Of a DNA stretch of 64,000 nucleotides, positions 20,562-32,500 are shown one piece after another. Made by a program: the position numbers and the translations under genes. Position 1 is the stretch's first letter, and each line of letters begins with the position of its first letter. Where the stretch lies: contig VCJN01000238.1 in NCBI GenBank assembly GCA_006384855.1, positions 62,001-126,000 on the forward strand, read 5' to 3'. Source of the stretch: Tetraselmis striata (taxonomy: Eukaryota; Chlorophyta; Chlorodendrophyceae; Chlorodendrales; Chlorodendraceae). The notes beneath the pieces are model-generated. The model was not told the origin of the DNA. It was given only the letters and a program-made list of their open reading frames with translations, and did not search any database.

Positions 20562-23500
20562 GTGAAGCGCATTACCCCCTTTACCAAGTGAACCAAAATA
20601 TCGTATAGTACATTGTCCAATATTGCAATCACTTCTTCCCGTCATTGGCACTCGATTCGCTGAAGTTCCCGGAGTGGTTTGATATTGTTTATAAATGTAT
20701 CTTACCGCTATGGCGCTATTTACAAAGCTATTTACTCAGAAAGAAATATGACAAAGCTCTGCAGGTTGATAAATGTCCTCATGGGATGCTACATCAGATT
20801 ATCAGCTATTTGGCACCTGGCATGCAGTCATGGGTCGGTGATGAGGTTTAAACAGCCTAGCCTCACCATTTGGTTCTCGACTGTTCCCCCATTGACAAAC
20901 TTCACTACGTCCTTGGCACTTTCTATCACGATGCTCTTCATGGCACTGGTTGCACACACTAGTTTGTGCTGACCAATGCACGATCTGGCGCTATTTGAAA
21001 TTCAGATCATCCAGGATAACAGATGGGGAAACTGCAGAGGTCACACGGCGACAAGTTTCCAGCCGCGATGCGCATGGTGCCACACCTCTCATTGCCGCCT
21101 CCTACTCTGGAAGTGCCGAAGCTGTACGAGCTCTCCTCGAGTTCAAGCCAGACTTGATGGCGAGGGACAGAGATCGCAACACGGCCCTGCATGCTGCAGT
21201 TGAAGGCAGCATTAGATCCGAGGACAAGCGGATGGGGCTCCGCGTCTTGCAGCTTCTATTGGATGCCTACCCCGCAACGGTACAAGAGTTGTTGAAGGAA
21301 GAAAGCACTCCCTTGCGTCTTGCTGCCCGTTGCGGACTGACAGATCACTTCAGGTGACGTCCGCAAATCATTGTGCCAGCTTATCACTCGCAGTCAAACG
21401 TTAACATGTGGCCTTGCATGTGGCATTTCGTGACTGTGTGTGCGCCGTTGTCCTGATTACAAGATTCATTTTGGGGACTGAGTCGTTCTGGGTATGCTAT
21501 TTCACAGCCTTATGTCAGACTACCTCCCCGAAGACGTGCATCCGAATGACATGCATGGAGAAAAAGGACACTGGGACTGGAACTTTATGGACGATGCTAT
21601 TGAAGGGTTTCAAGGCAGCGTTATTGAGCTCCTATACAACCGAGGAGGCGTGTTGCACTACAAAAGCAAGGCTCTGAAGGTGACCGTTCATCATGCTGTG
21701 CAAGCACAGCGCCTTGACCTACTGGCACGCCTCCTCAATCACCGCAGTCAGGACCACTGGGCCCGGCAAGATGTGCAAGGTGAGACTTCATTGGCGTGTT
21801 GGACGGCAGCAGCTGTGCTGTGACTTATATATGAGAGGGCATGAAGGCCTTGACAATGCACCGTACGATGTGCAAATGGCGCTCTGAATTTCTGCCCGTG
21901 GTCCTTTGCTTTCTGTGTGTGCAGGTGTCGAATGCAGGTCCGCTGAGCAGCTGGACAGCTTCTGCAAGAGCGAGGTGGTCGCTGCCATAAACTCCAACTA
22001 CAATCCTGATGGATGGCTACCAATTCACTGCGCGGTGCTGAGCCTGGAAAACTCACCAGAGTTGCTTCAAGCCATGCTTCCGCTTGTGACATCGATAGAC
22101 CAGCCTGGTGAGCTCTGGGGCATCACTGCTCTGCAACTTGCGTGCGTGGTGGGCAACGAGGCTGCCTTTGACATCCTGCTCCAGGCAGGAGCTAGTGCAA
22201 CTTGTGTTGGGCAGACAGACCGCAGCGCAATGTCTGCCATCCATTTGGCGGCTCAGCATGGCCAGCTGGCAATGGCTCGCCGGTTACTGGAGGCGGGCGT
22301 TTCCCCAATGTTGGAAACTGCAGATGGAGAACATCCTCTGCACATTGCCTGCCAACATTTGGAAGTCTCAAATCCGGACGAGGCTCAGAGAAATCCGGTG
22401 CGTACTTCTGGCGAGGCAAGCTGGTGGCCAGATGTGTCGCGGGAGCAGCGTGTGGCGCTGGCAGAGTTTCTCCTGCTGAATTTGCCGGAGCAAGCAGACG
22501 TCTCAACCCCCACTGGCATGACACCGCTGCTGTTTGCATGCCAGTGCGGCTCTATGGAAGTGGCCAAGCTTCTGATAGATAGCGGCCGTGTTGACATGCA
22601 CAGATGCAGCAGGGACATGCAGCAATCCTGCCTGCACCTGGCTGCTATCAACGGCCACACCTCGCTGGCGGTCTATCTGGTAGAGAACGACCCGAGTCTG
22701 TGCGAAAAGCAGGACGTTGATGGGAACACTCCGCTCCACGGCGCTGCCAAGATGGGGCACGGTGCGACATATGTCGCTATGCTCTCAAGATGCAATGCCA
22801 CGGTGGAAACCCTGGTCAACAACGCAGGCGTGACTCCGGCAGCAATGATGCCTGATAGAGAGCATCATGCCGACGGACATCAGGTGGTGTCCTTACCGAC
22901 AGTCGGGCGGCACGGCTCCTGGGATGCCTTCCAACAGGCTGTCTCGGGTGCCAGCGACACAGACTTGCTCGCTGCTGTCTCCGATTTTGGCGACTCGCTT
23001 CTCCATACAGTTTGCCGGCACCGTGATGACTTGTCCGCCGTTCAACGTGTAGAGCTTTTGCTGCGGCGCGAGTGTGGCTTCAACCTCAACGGCCACAGCC
23101 ATAACATGACAACGCCTCTGCACACAGCCCTCGCGCACGGAAACATCAAGACAATGCGCGTTCTGTTGCAGAGAGGCGCAGATGCTAACCTGATCGATTT
23201 GGTCACGGAGTGCGCACCGCTGCACGCTGCTGCAGTGAGAGGCAATATTGAGATGGTGGATGTGCTGATTGAGAACAGCGCAAACGCAAATTCTCCAGGG
23301 GCAAGCAGGGCCACTGATGGTCAGCAGCCTAACAGATTTCGGTGGACGCCACTGCATGCAGCCGCCAGCTCATCAGCAGCACAGGTGATATATGCTTGCA
23401 TCTCGAGGGGGTGTATCAGACACTCGTTGCGCAGGCACCACACACCTGCACGTTGCTCTGAGATTTGCAAACTAACCCATGACCTGTAAGGGTACAACCC

Positions 23501-26500
23501 CTAGCACCAACTGACTAACCCTGCTTACTTCCTGACATGCAGGCGGGCGCCATCGTCCGCGCCCTGGTGGTGGCTGGCGCACACCTTGATGCAGAAGATT
23601 CCCAAGGCCGCACCCCTTTACATGTCGCCATGAAGCGCACCAATCTTCAAGCTGCTCAGGAGCTTGTGCTTGCAGCGCTCCTGGATGCGCCGCCCTCTGC
23701 ACGAGAGTCCCTCATCAGGCAGTTCCCCGGCATCCGGCTCCTCCACGGCAAGCTGGCTGGCAGTCATCCTGGGCAGGCCACACGTGAGCTGATGTGGCGG
23801 ACGGTGGTGCTGCTCACGCATGGAGGGGAGCACCTCTTCCCTCCGGAGCCCGGCCATGTTGAGAGCAGCGCATGGGCGGTCTCCTTCTTCAATGTGATCC
23901 TGCGCGGCACCATGGCTGCCTGTCGGGACCTTGTTGGAGCCACCAGCGATGAGGATCTTATGGCTGCCGCCAACGATCAGGGGGACACGCTGCTGCATGC
24001 AGCATGCCAGCACCGCGAGGACGATTCCGCCTGGGAGCGTGCAAAGATGTTGCTTGAGCATGGCTTCGACATCAACCACAGCCACAGGGCTTCCGGAGGC
24101 ACACCCCTGTACACGGCTTTGATGTATGGCAACATGCTGACCGCAAGGCAGTTGCTTGGCCTCGGGGCAGACCCTGGCGTGGCAGTGGGGGCCACCACTC
24201 CGCTGCACGTTGCTGCCTCAAAGGGGGCACTGGAGATGGTGGAGCTGCTACTGCAGCGGGGCGCAGATCCACAAGGCCATCCAGCTGGGGCTGAATCTGG
24301 GCTAGCATCTGATTACAACTGGACGCCGCTGCATGCGGCAGCAAAATCCAGCAGCGCGCAGGTACTACAAGCATCCGCTCTTGTTTGTCGCTGACAGCAG
24401 TTGGAGTGTTTGAAATGCAATGGCCAGGGATGTAATTGTCTGCGAGATGAGGGAAGCAATACCGCAATAACTATTCTTGAATCCCTCCTGACATGCAGGC
24501 GGGCGCCATCGTCCGCGCCCTTGTGGCGGCTGGCGCACACCTTGATGCAGAAGATTCCCAAGGCCGCACCCCCTTACATGTCGCCATGAAGCGCACCAAT
24601 CTTCAAGCTGCTCAGGAGCTTGTGCTCGCAGCGCTCCTGGATGCGCCGCCCTCTGCACGAGAGTCCCTCATCAGGCAGTTCCCCGGCATCCGGCTCCTCC
24701 ACCACAAGCTGGCTGGCAGTCATCCAGGGCAGGCCACACGTGAGCTGATGTGGCGGACGGTGGTACTGCTCACGCATGGAGGGGAGCACCTCTTCCCTCC
24801 GGAGCCCGGCCATGTTGAGAGCAGCGCATGGGCGGTCTCCTACTTCAATGTGATCCTGCGCGGCACCATGGCTGCCTGTCGAGACCTTGTTGGAGCCACC
24901 AGCGATGAGGATCTTATGGCTGCCGCCAACGATCAGGGGGACACGCTGCTGCATGCAGCATGCCAGCACCGCGAGGACGATTCCGCCTGGGAGCGTGCAA
25001 AGATGTTGCTTGAGCATGGCTTCGACATCAACCACAGCCACAGAGCTTCTGGAGGCACGCCCCTACACACGGCTTTGATGTATGGCAACATGCTGACCGC
25101 AAGGCAGTTGCTTGGCCTCGGCGCAGACCCTGGCGTGGCAGTGGGGGCCACCACTCCGCTGCACGTTGCTGCCTCAAAGGGGGCACTGGAGATGGTGGAG
25201 CTGCTGCTGCAGCGGGGCGCGGATCCACAAGGCCATCCAGCTGGGGCTGAATCTGGGCTAGCATCTGATTACGACTGGACGCCGCTGCATGCGGCTGCAA
25301 GATCAAATGCAGCTCAGGTGCGGGGTACTGATAATGAGATCTACCGCTCTCCTGCCCTCTTCCATTATAAGTCCCTAATTCTGTGGATAGTCATGTGTGT
25401 GAGGGCACAATGTGCCGTGCTTTGCTTTCTAGCCACCGCATTTACGCACGCGTCCTCCTGTGGTTCTTCTATTGCATGCGCCCCCTCCCCCCCAACCCCC
25501 CTCTCTCTCACACACCATGCATTGCGTGCCATCTCATGGTGCGACGCATTGCCGTCCCTTACCTTGCTTCTCAGGCAACGTGACCCAACGATTACTCAGC
25601 CGACCCCGAGGATGACTTTGAACTCCCGCTGACTCTTCTTGCTCGCCGACCCGCGTGTGCAGGCGCCGACCATTGTGCGCCTGCTACTGCAGAACGGCGC
25701 CACAGCTAATTCAGTGCATGCTCGGCGAGGAACCCCGCTGCATGAAGCTATGCGCAGTGGCAGGCTGCAAACCATCGCTGAGCTGCTTTCACCGGATGGC
25801 ATAGCTGCTTCTGATGGACCAGCACAGCTTCTGGAGCAGCCAGACAGCACCGGCCGCACCGCCTTGCACGTTGCAGTTGGCCACTTTCTGGAGCTGCTCC
25901 GGCTGAAGCTGCTGCGCAAGAGAGATGGACCCGGACCGGGGCGTGTCGAGCAACCTGCCGGCCGCTTTGCCAGGCAGCATCTTGGATGACTCATGTGCGG
26001 AAGCGTTGGATCAAGTGCAGGGTAGCATCCTGCGGGCCGAAAACCAGCCTGCGGCCATCTTACCGCGCGACGAAGAGCAGCTGCCCTGCCTCCAGGGCCG
26101 TGCACATGCTGCTGGAGGCAGGCGCCAATCCCAATGCCGCCGACACCCGTGGAGTGTCTGTGCTCATGGATGCTGTGCGTTCTCGGAGTTCCTGGCTGGT
26201 AGACGGGTTGCTGTTGGCGGGGGCTGACCCTGCGCACCGGGACTATCTGGGGAACAGCGTGATTCACGTGGCGGCGCACGTAGCCGAGCCCACAGTGATG
26301 TCAACTCTGCTCGGGGTCCTGGAAGAGAGGCAGCCGGGAGGAGCGAAGCTGGCGCTCAGCGCTTGCTCCCGGAGTGACGCCCGCGCAGAGTGCGGCTGGG
26401 CGCCACTGCACGCGCTTGCGAGCTCCCCGTGTGCGCTGTACCAACTGAGCACCAGTGAGGACAGCCTTTATCCTTATCCTGGATCATCTGTCGGCGATGA

Positions 26501-29500
26501 AAGCGAGGCGGAGGACGATCGCAGCGGTGATATTGGAGGAGGAGAAGACAGGCAAGAGGGTCCCACACTGGACCCATGGTCAGACACCAAATCCGGGGAA
26601 GCTCCGCTGGAAGCTGACAGCAAAGATGACAGCGAGTCTAAACGGGCTGGCAGCGATCCCGACGCCGATAGAGACGGCGACGACGGTGACGATGATGACG
26701 ATGAAAATGGCGCCAACGGCGCAGCCTGGTTGGAGGACTTGAGCCACGCAGTGGATAGCCGGGCCATGTACCCAGGCCTTGCCACGCTCCTCGAGATGGT
26801 TCGTGCAGGCGCAGACATTTCACAGCGGACTGCCCGCGGTCAGGCGCCGTATCAGCTGGTGAGAAGCGGCAACGGGGCCGGTGGCCACATTAAGAGCATG
26901 CTCAAGAGTGCAGGTGACAAGGCGGTCGCGTTTGCAAGGTCGGGCGATCTACAGAGGCTGCGACAAGCCCTCGACCATGGGGTCAATGTCAACTTTGTGG
27001 GCTTTGAGTGTGGACGATCAGCGCTGCACGAGGTCCCCCCCCCCCCCCACACACACACACACATCACCACCACCACCACACACACACACACACAGCTGAT
27101 GCACAAGCCATGGGACTCACTGCTAGCCTGCTGTCTCTTGCACAGGCTGCCGCCCACCGCGAGCAAGCGGTGCTGGACTTTCTGCTGCAGCATCCGGACA
27201 TTGACTGCCTTGTTAAGGAGCGGCCGCCGGAGGAGGGCGCAGACAATGGAAACACAAACAGCGGCAAGCAGCGGACAGCAGCCCATTTGGCCGCGGACGT
27301 TGGCTGGCACGAGGGGCTCATGTTGCTGCTGCACGCCGAGCCGCGTCTCGTCCATGTGCTTGACGGCGATGGACAACCCCCACTTTTCGTGGCCCTCGCG
27401 CACCAGGCCAACGTGCGGGGCAGGGCGATGTGCGTTGAGGCCATCCTGAGCGTGGATGACTCCGCCGCATCATTTGTCGACCGCGAGGCCAGGACTGCCA
27501 TGCATGTGGCAGCTGAGCTGGGCGTGCTGCACAGCCTAAAGATCGCACCCTTGCCGAACAACGATGAGCCTCCCATCCAGAGGAGCCTCCTGGCGGTGCT
27601 GCTAGACCTGGGCCTTAGCCTGGGCCACACTGACCGGCGCGGCCGTACCGTGCTCTCTCATGCGCTGACGTCGGGCAGCAGAGACTGCGTCGAGGCATGC
27701 CTGCGAGCCGGGGTGGACATGGCTGCGGAAGGCTCTGCAATGCCGCTGCAGTGGGCCGCACAGCACCATCACATGGACTTGCTGCAGCTCATGATTTCGC
27801 AGGGTGCCAACCCCAACTTCATGGTCTCTGACGGCTTCTCCGTGCTTCACCACGCCGTGATTGCGGGCCTGAGCTCGCTGGTGGCCACCCTGATTGACGC
27901 GGGCGCGGACGTGGACAAGCTCACGTGGCAGAGCCGCACGGAAGCCGATGCCCGCACATCGCCCCTGCACCTGGCCTGTCAGGCAGGACGCACTGACATT
28001 GTGCAGCAGCTCGTGGACGCAGGTGAGTCGCCAGCTCCCCTCATTGCGGCCAGCCGTCGCCGCTGTTTTGTGAACATATCGCTTCCCATAATCTCTGAAC
28101 AACGTTATACATGGCCGACCATATAGCAGGCACACATCATGCCCCGACACTTGAATCTTGTGTCATACATAGCCTTGTTCTATGTATCTCGGAATCCGGA
28201 GAGGGGGACGCCGGGAGCGGGGGGACAGGGCAATGGCACGCCTCTATACAATATGCACCTACATGGCAGCTTGTCCCATGATGTCCACTGGCAAGTCTTG
28301 AAGTGCCCTAAGGAGGGTCGAACACTTCTCCTGCCGCTGATCACGCTGCTTGCTGTGCAGGCGCAACCGTCTCCCTTGCTGATGCTAGCAAGTCAACGCC
28401 ACTTTACTGGGCTGCATGGAGCGGCTCGGTCGAGACTGCGCAGGTCCTGATGGAGCGCGACGCCGACATTGCTGCGCGGAACTGCAAGTGGGTGACACCG
28501 CTTCACGTTGCCTGTCAGAAAGACAATCCGCTGCTGGTGCGGTTGCTTCTGGAGAGGGGCGCTGACCCAGCGGCCACCACGCAAGACACCCACGCCACTG
28601 CGCTGCACCTCGCCGCGCAGAGCGGATCTCTGGGCGCCGCGGGTGCCATCCTTGCCCGTGGTCACGCCAGGCTGCTGCACGCACGCAACATGACCAGACA
28701 AACCCCGCTGCACCTGGCAGCGCGCGGTGGACACCTGCGGCTGTGTGAGGCGCTCATCAGCAAAGGCGCGGAGCTGCAGGTGAAGGATGACTACGGTCAT
28801 CGCCCGCTGGAGGCTGCCCGGCCTGGACCCTGCCGGGACATGCTGGAGGAGATGACGGAGGGTGCGCGCTGTGCCCACGAGATGGACAGACTTGGGCAGG
28901 CGGTACACGATGACGATGCAGCCGCACAGGGCGGCACTGTCACACTGCTGCTGATAAAGCCTGACGCCTGTGCCTTGCTGCAGGCATCATGAGAGCCGCC
29001 GGGCAGGGCAACATCCATTGCATCAAGAGGATCCACGCCAAGCGCGGCAGCGCCACCAGCTGCGACGTCAATGGCCAGACCGCGCTGCATGCGGCAGCAG
29101 CGCGCGGGGACATCACGGTACGCCTTTCCATGCCTTGCTAGCTTTGCACAATCCTGGACCCTCTGACCGACAAACACCGCCCTAATGTAAGAGCGCAGCC
29201 ACTAAGACACCCGTGCATGCCCCTGTGACGCTGTTAGGTTGCGCAATGTCTCTTTGAGCTCATTGGCCCCGATGTAATGTCCACCGACAACCACGGCCGG
29301 ACACCGCTGCACGCTGCAGCGGAGCGCGGCTACGAGGCCTTCGTGCGGTACCTCATAGACGGCCGCGAGCCGGGCCACCTGCGCGACACGCTGCTGGAGG
29401 CTAGCGACGCCAAGCACTACACCGCCCTGCATTACGCGGTGGCCGGAGGCTTCCTGCAGGTAGTGCAAGCCCTGCTCGGGGCGCACTCGGACTCGGCATG

Positions 29501-32500
29501 CTTGGCAAACATGCAGGCCAAGTCGGACGAGACCGGGGAGGTGGAGACCGCGTTGTCGCTGGCTGTGAAGGGTGGCTTCACGCTTCAGCTTGCCCAGGCC
29601 CTGCTGGCGGCGGGCGCCCACCCTGTCGGCGCCGGCAGCACGCTCCATTGGGCATGCAAGTATAACCACCTCGAGCTGGTCGACCTCCTCCTGCAGGCGC
29701 AAGCGGATCCCAATGTTGCCAATTGTGACAACCACGTGCCGCTGGTCTACGCGGTCCAGGGCGGCCACACCGCAATCATCCAGCGCCTGGTGGACGGCAG
29801 CGCAGATGTCAACCGCGACATGGACGGCAACGGCACCGCCCTGCACTGGGCTTGCCGCTCCGGAAACAGGCAGGTCGCGGCTCTGCTGCTCCGAAACCAG
29901 GCAGCATGCGACGTGCTTGACGCTCATGGGAACACCCCTTTCATGGTTTGCGCCTCCCAGCCTCGGCCGCCTTGCCCGAACGATCCTCACCACTCCCCGT
30001 CACCTTATCACCTCGGATACTGTGCCATAGCTGCTGGTTGGTCTCTCAGGCACTACTCAGGCATCGCTGTCCACCACAGGTGGCTGCGAGGCTTGGCTAC
30101 CAGGACACCCTTGCCGAGCTGCTCCGGGCAGGGAGCCACATTCGCCACGCCGCGCCAGAGGATGGCACCATCCTGCACTGGGCTGCGCGCACAGGGGAGC
30201 AGGAGGCCGTGGTCGCCATCCTGGAGCAGCCAGACTCTGCGGCGATGTTGATGCAGGGCGACCGCGAGGGCAACACGCCGTTCCTGCTTGCGGCGCGAGA
30301 GGGCCGGCTCGATGCCATCCTCAAAATGGCTGACGTCTGGGACGGCGACCTGATGCAGCTGTGGACCCAGGGAAACAGCCGGCGCGTGACCCCCATGCAT
30401 GCGGCGTGTGCCAACGATCATCTCGACATTGTAGAGGTGGCGCTGGAGCACTTGCAGGAAATCGACGAGGACAGGCGGCACTTGCTTTTCACGATGCAGG
30501 ACTCCAAGGACCAGACTCCTCTGCACTCAGCGTCGGCCAGCCAAAGCGAGGCGGTGCACAGCATCCTGGAGCAGGTGGAACAGAACGACCCATCCAAGAT
30601 TCGCGCCCTTGTCACGTGTGCGGACAGCGAGCAGCAAACTCCACTCCATATCGCCTGCCAGGAGGGCTGCCTCGATCATGTGTCGGTAAAGCACGGCCCG
30701 TAGCACGTGCTTGCGTCTCAAGCTGCTCGTGATATCAAACAAGCAGCGGTGGCACTCAGGGGGCGGAGGCCGCGGGTGGATAGGGGGTGGAATGGAGTGT
30801 GTCAATAAAGGGTGCGGCCTCTTACCTGTGCTCCAACTGTGGCGCTCCTGCAGGAGTACCTTCTGGCCGCCATCCGCCTACGGGACGAGGACCCGGCGCT
30901 GCTGGCTGACCTCATGAGATCCGAGAACAAGGAGGGCCTGACGCCCCTGCATTGCGCGGCTGCCCAAAACAACACAAGAGTAGTTCAGGACATCTGCGAG
31001 AGGGCCCCGGAGGAGGTGCTGCGATTCCAGGGTCGGGGCACGTACTTGGCCTGGGCGGCAGGCAAGGGGATGCTGTCGTTTGTGCAGGAGCTACTCAAGA
31101 TAGGCAGGGGGGCGGAGGGCCGGGTGCTGCCAGAGAGTCAGCCCGTATGCTTGAAGGAGCTGGCTGCGTCCGTGTTGACGCACCGCGACAAGGACTCGTG
31201 CACGGCACTGCATTGCGCTGTCCGGGTGAGTCCCCCCCCGCCCCCCCCCCCCCCCGCCAACCCCACACACCTCCCCATCAGTTGCACAGGAGGTAACCCA
31301 CTGCACGGGGTTAGAAGAGCATGGCTGAATCAGTTGGCACACATTCATAACATGTGAGCCAACTTAAAGGCGGGGCGGGCGTTGGGGGGCGGAGAGGCCG
31401 GGCATGGCAGCGACTCAGGGGCCAGGAGACGGGCGCCGGAGTGCCCTCTCCGGTGGAGATATACCTAGGAAAATCAATGAGGATGATTATGCCAGTGCCT
31501 CAGTGCCCAGGGAATCCGGAACGTTTCCTGTGCGCCCCCAAACGCCCGCCACGCCCGTGAAGACATCGACCACACGAAGCATGAAGGGCACAATAATGCG
31601 AAAGATGCACTAATATCCACAAGCAACGTGGCAACGTGTGCCATGTGTCGGCAACCGCGTGAGTACCCCAGTTCCGTGGCAGCATGGTGTGGCAATCTGT
31701 TCCGCTACAGCATGTGTCAATTGCGCACGTTGGCGGCGTACATTCCAAGCATGCTGGGCGCATTGTGGCGGCTTGGAGAGCACCCAGGGCGGCTATGCCA
31801 TGGAAGTGCAGATCTGCCCCCCCCCCCCCCCCCCCCTCCCAAGGATGGCAGCGCCCATAAGTCCCACAGGCAAGTCGAATGAGCATGGCCGCTGAGCGCC
31901 TGCCGCTGACATGCAGGGCGGCAACGTCCAGGTAATCGAGGCCATTGTGGAGCATGCCGCCGCCCTAGCTCCCGAAGCGGAAGCAGATGGGGGAGCAGAT
32001 GACCCTAGCGCCCGAGCCATCCGCGCCCGAGCTCAGCGCCGCGAGCTGCTGAGCGCAAAGACGCGGAAACGGCAGTCTGTGCTGCACCTGGCCGCCGCCG
32101 GCGGGCGCAGGGCCGTCCTGGAATGCGTTCTGCGGCTGAGCGCCCGGGCGGGCCCCAGGGTGCTGGATCCCGACGCCAAAGACGTCCAGGGCAACACCCC
32201 GCTGCATGTGCTGTGCGGCACGCCCGGGGCAGCCGTAGAGGCGGTGGCGGAGCTCCTGCGCGCGGGGGCAAACGTGCGCGCCACGAACCGTGCGGGGCAG
32301 CAGCCTCTCCACCTTGCGCTGCTGGCCAACAACCTGGAGCTGGTGGTCTCAGACGCTCTCACGGGCAGTGCGGCAGTGACCGAGCCACTGCCCAGCGGCG
32401 CAGATCCGCCACATGACGAAATGCGGGACACCAAACGGCGCAGCCCGCTGCACTACATGTCCATGGGCATCACGGAGCCTAGCTCCCAGCATCGGCAGCT

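Noticed and set aside
28862..28992. Reading ankyrin exon 9 through to the TGA at 28,990
   Set aside because: An intron at 28,862–28,983 gives correct phase and continues the ankyrin frame into IMRAAGQGNIHC, while the read-through part has no repeat pattern.
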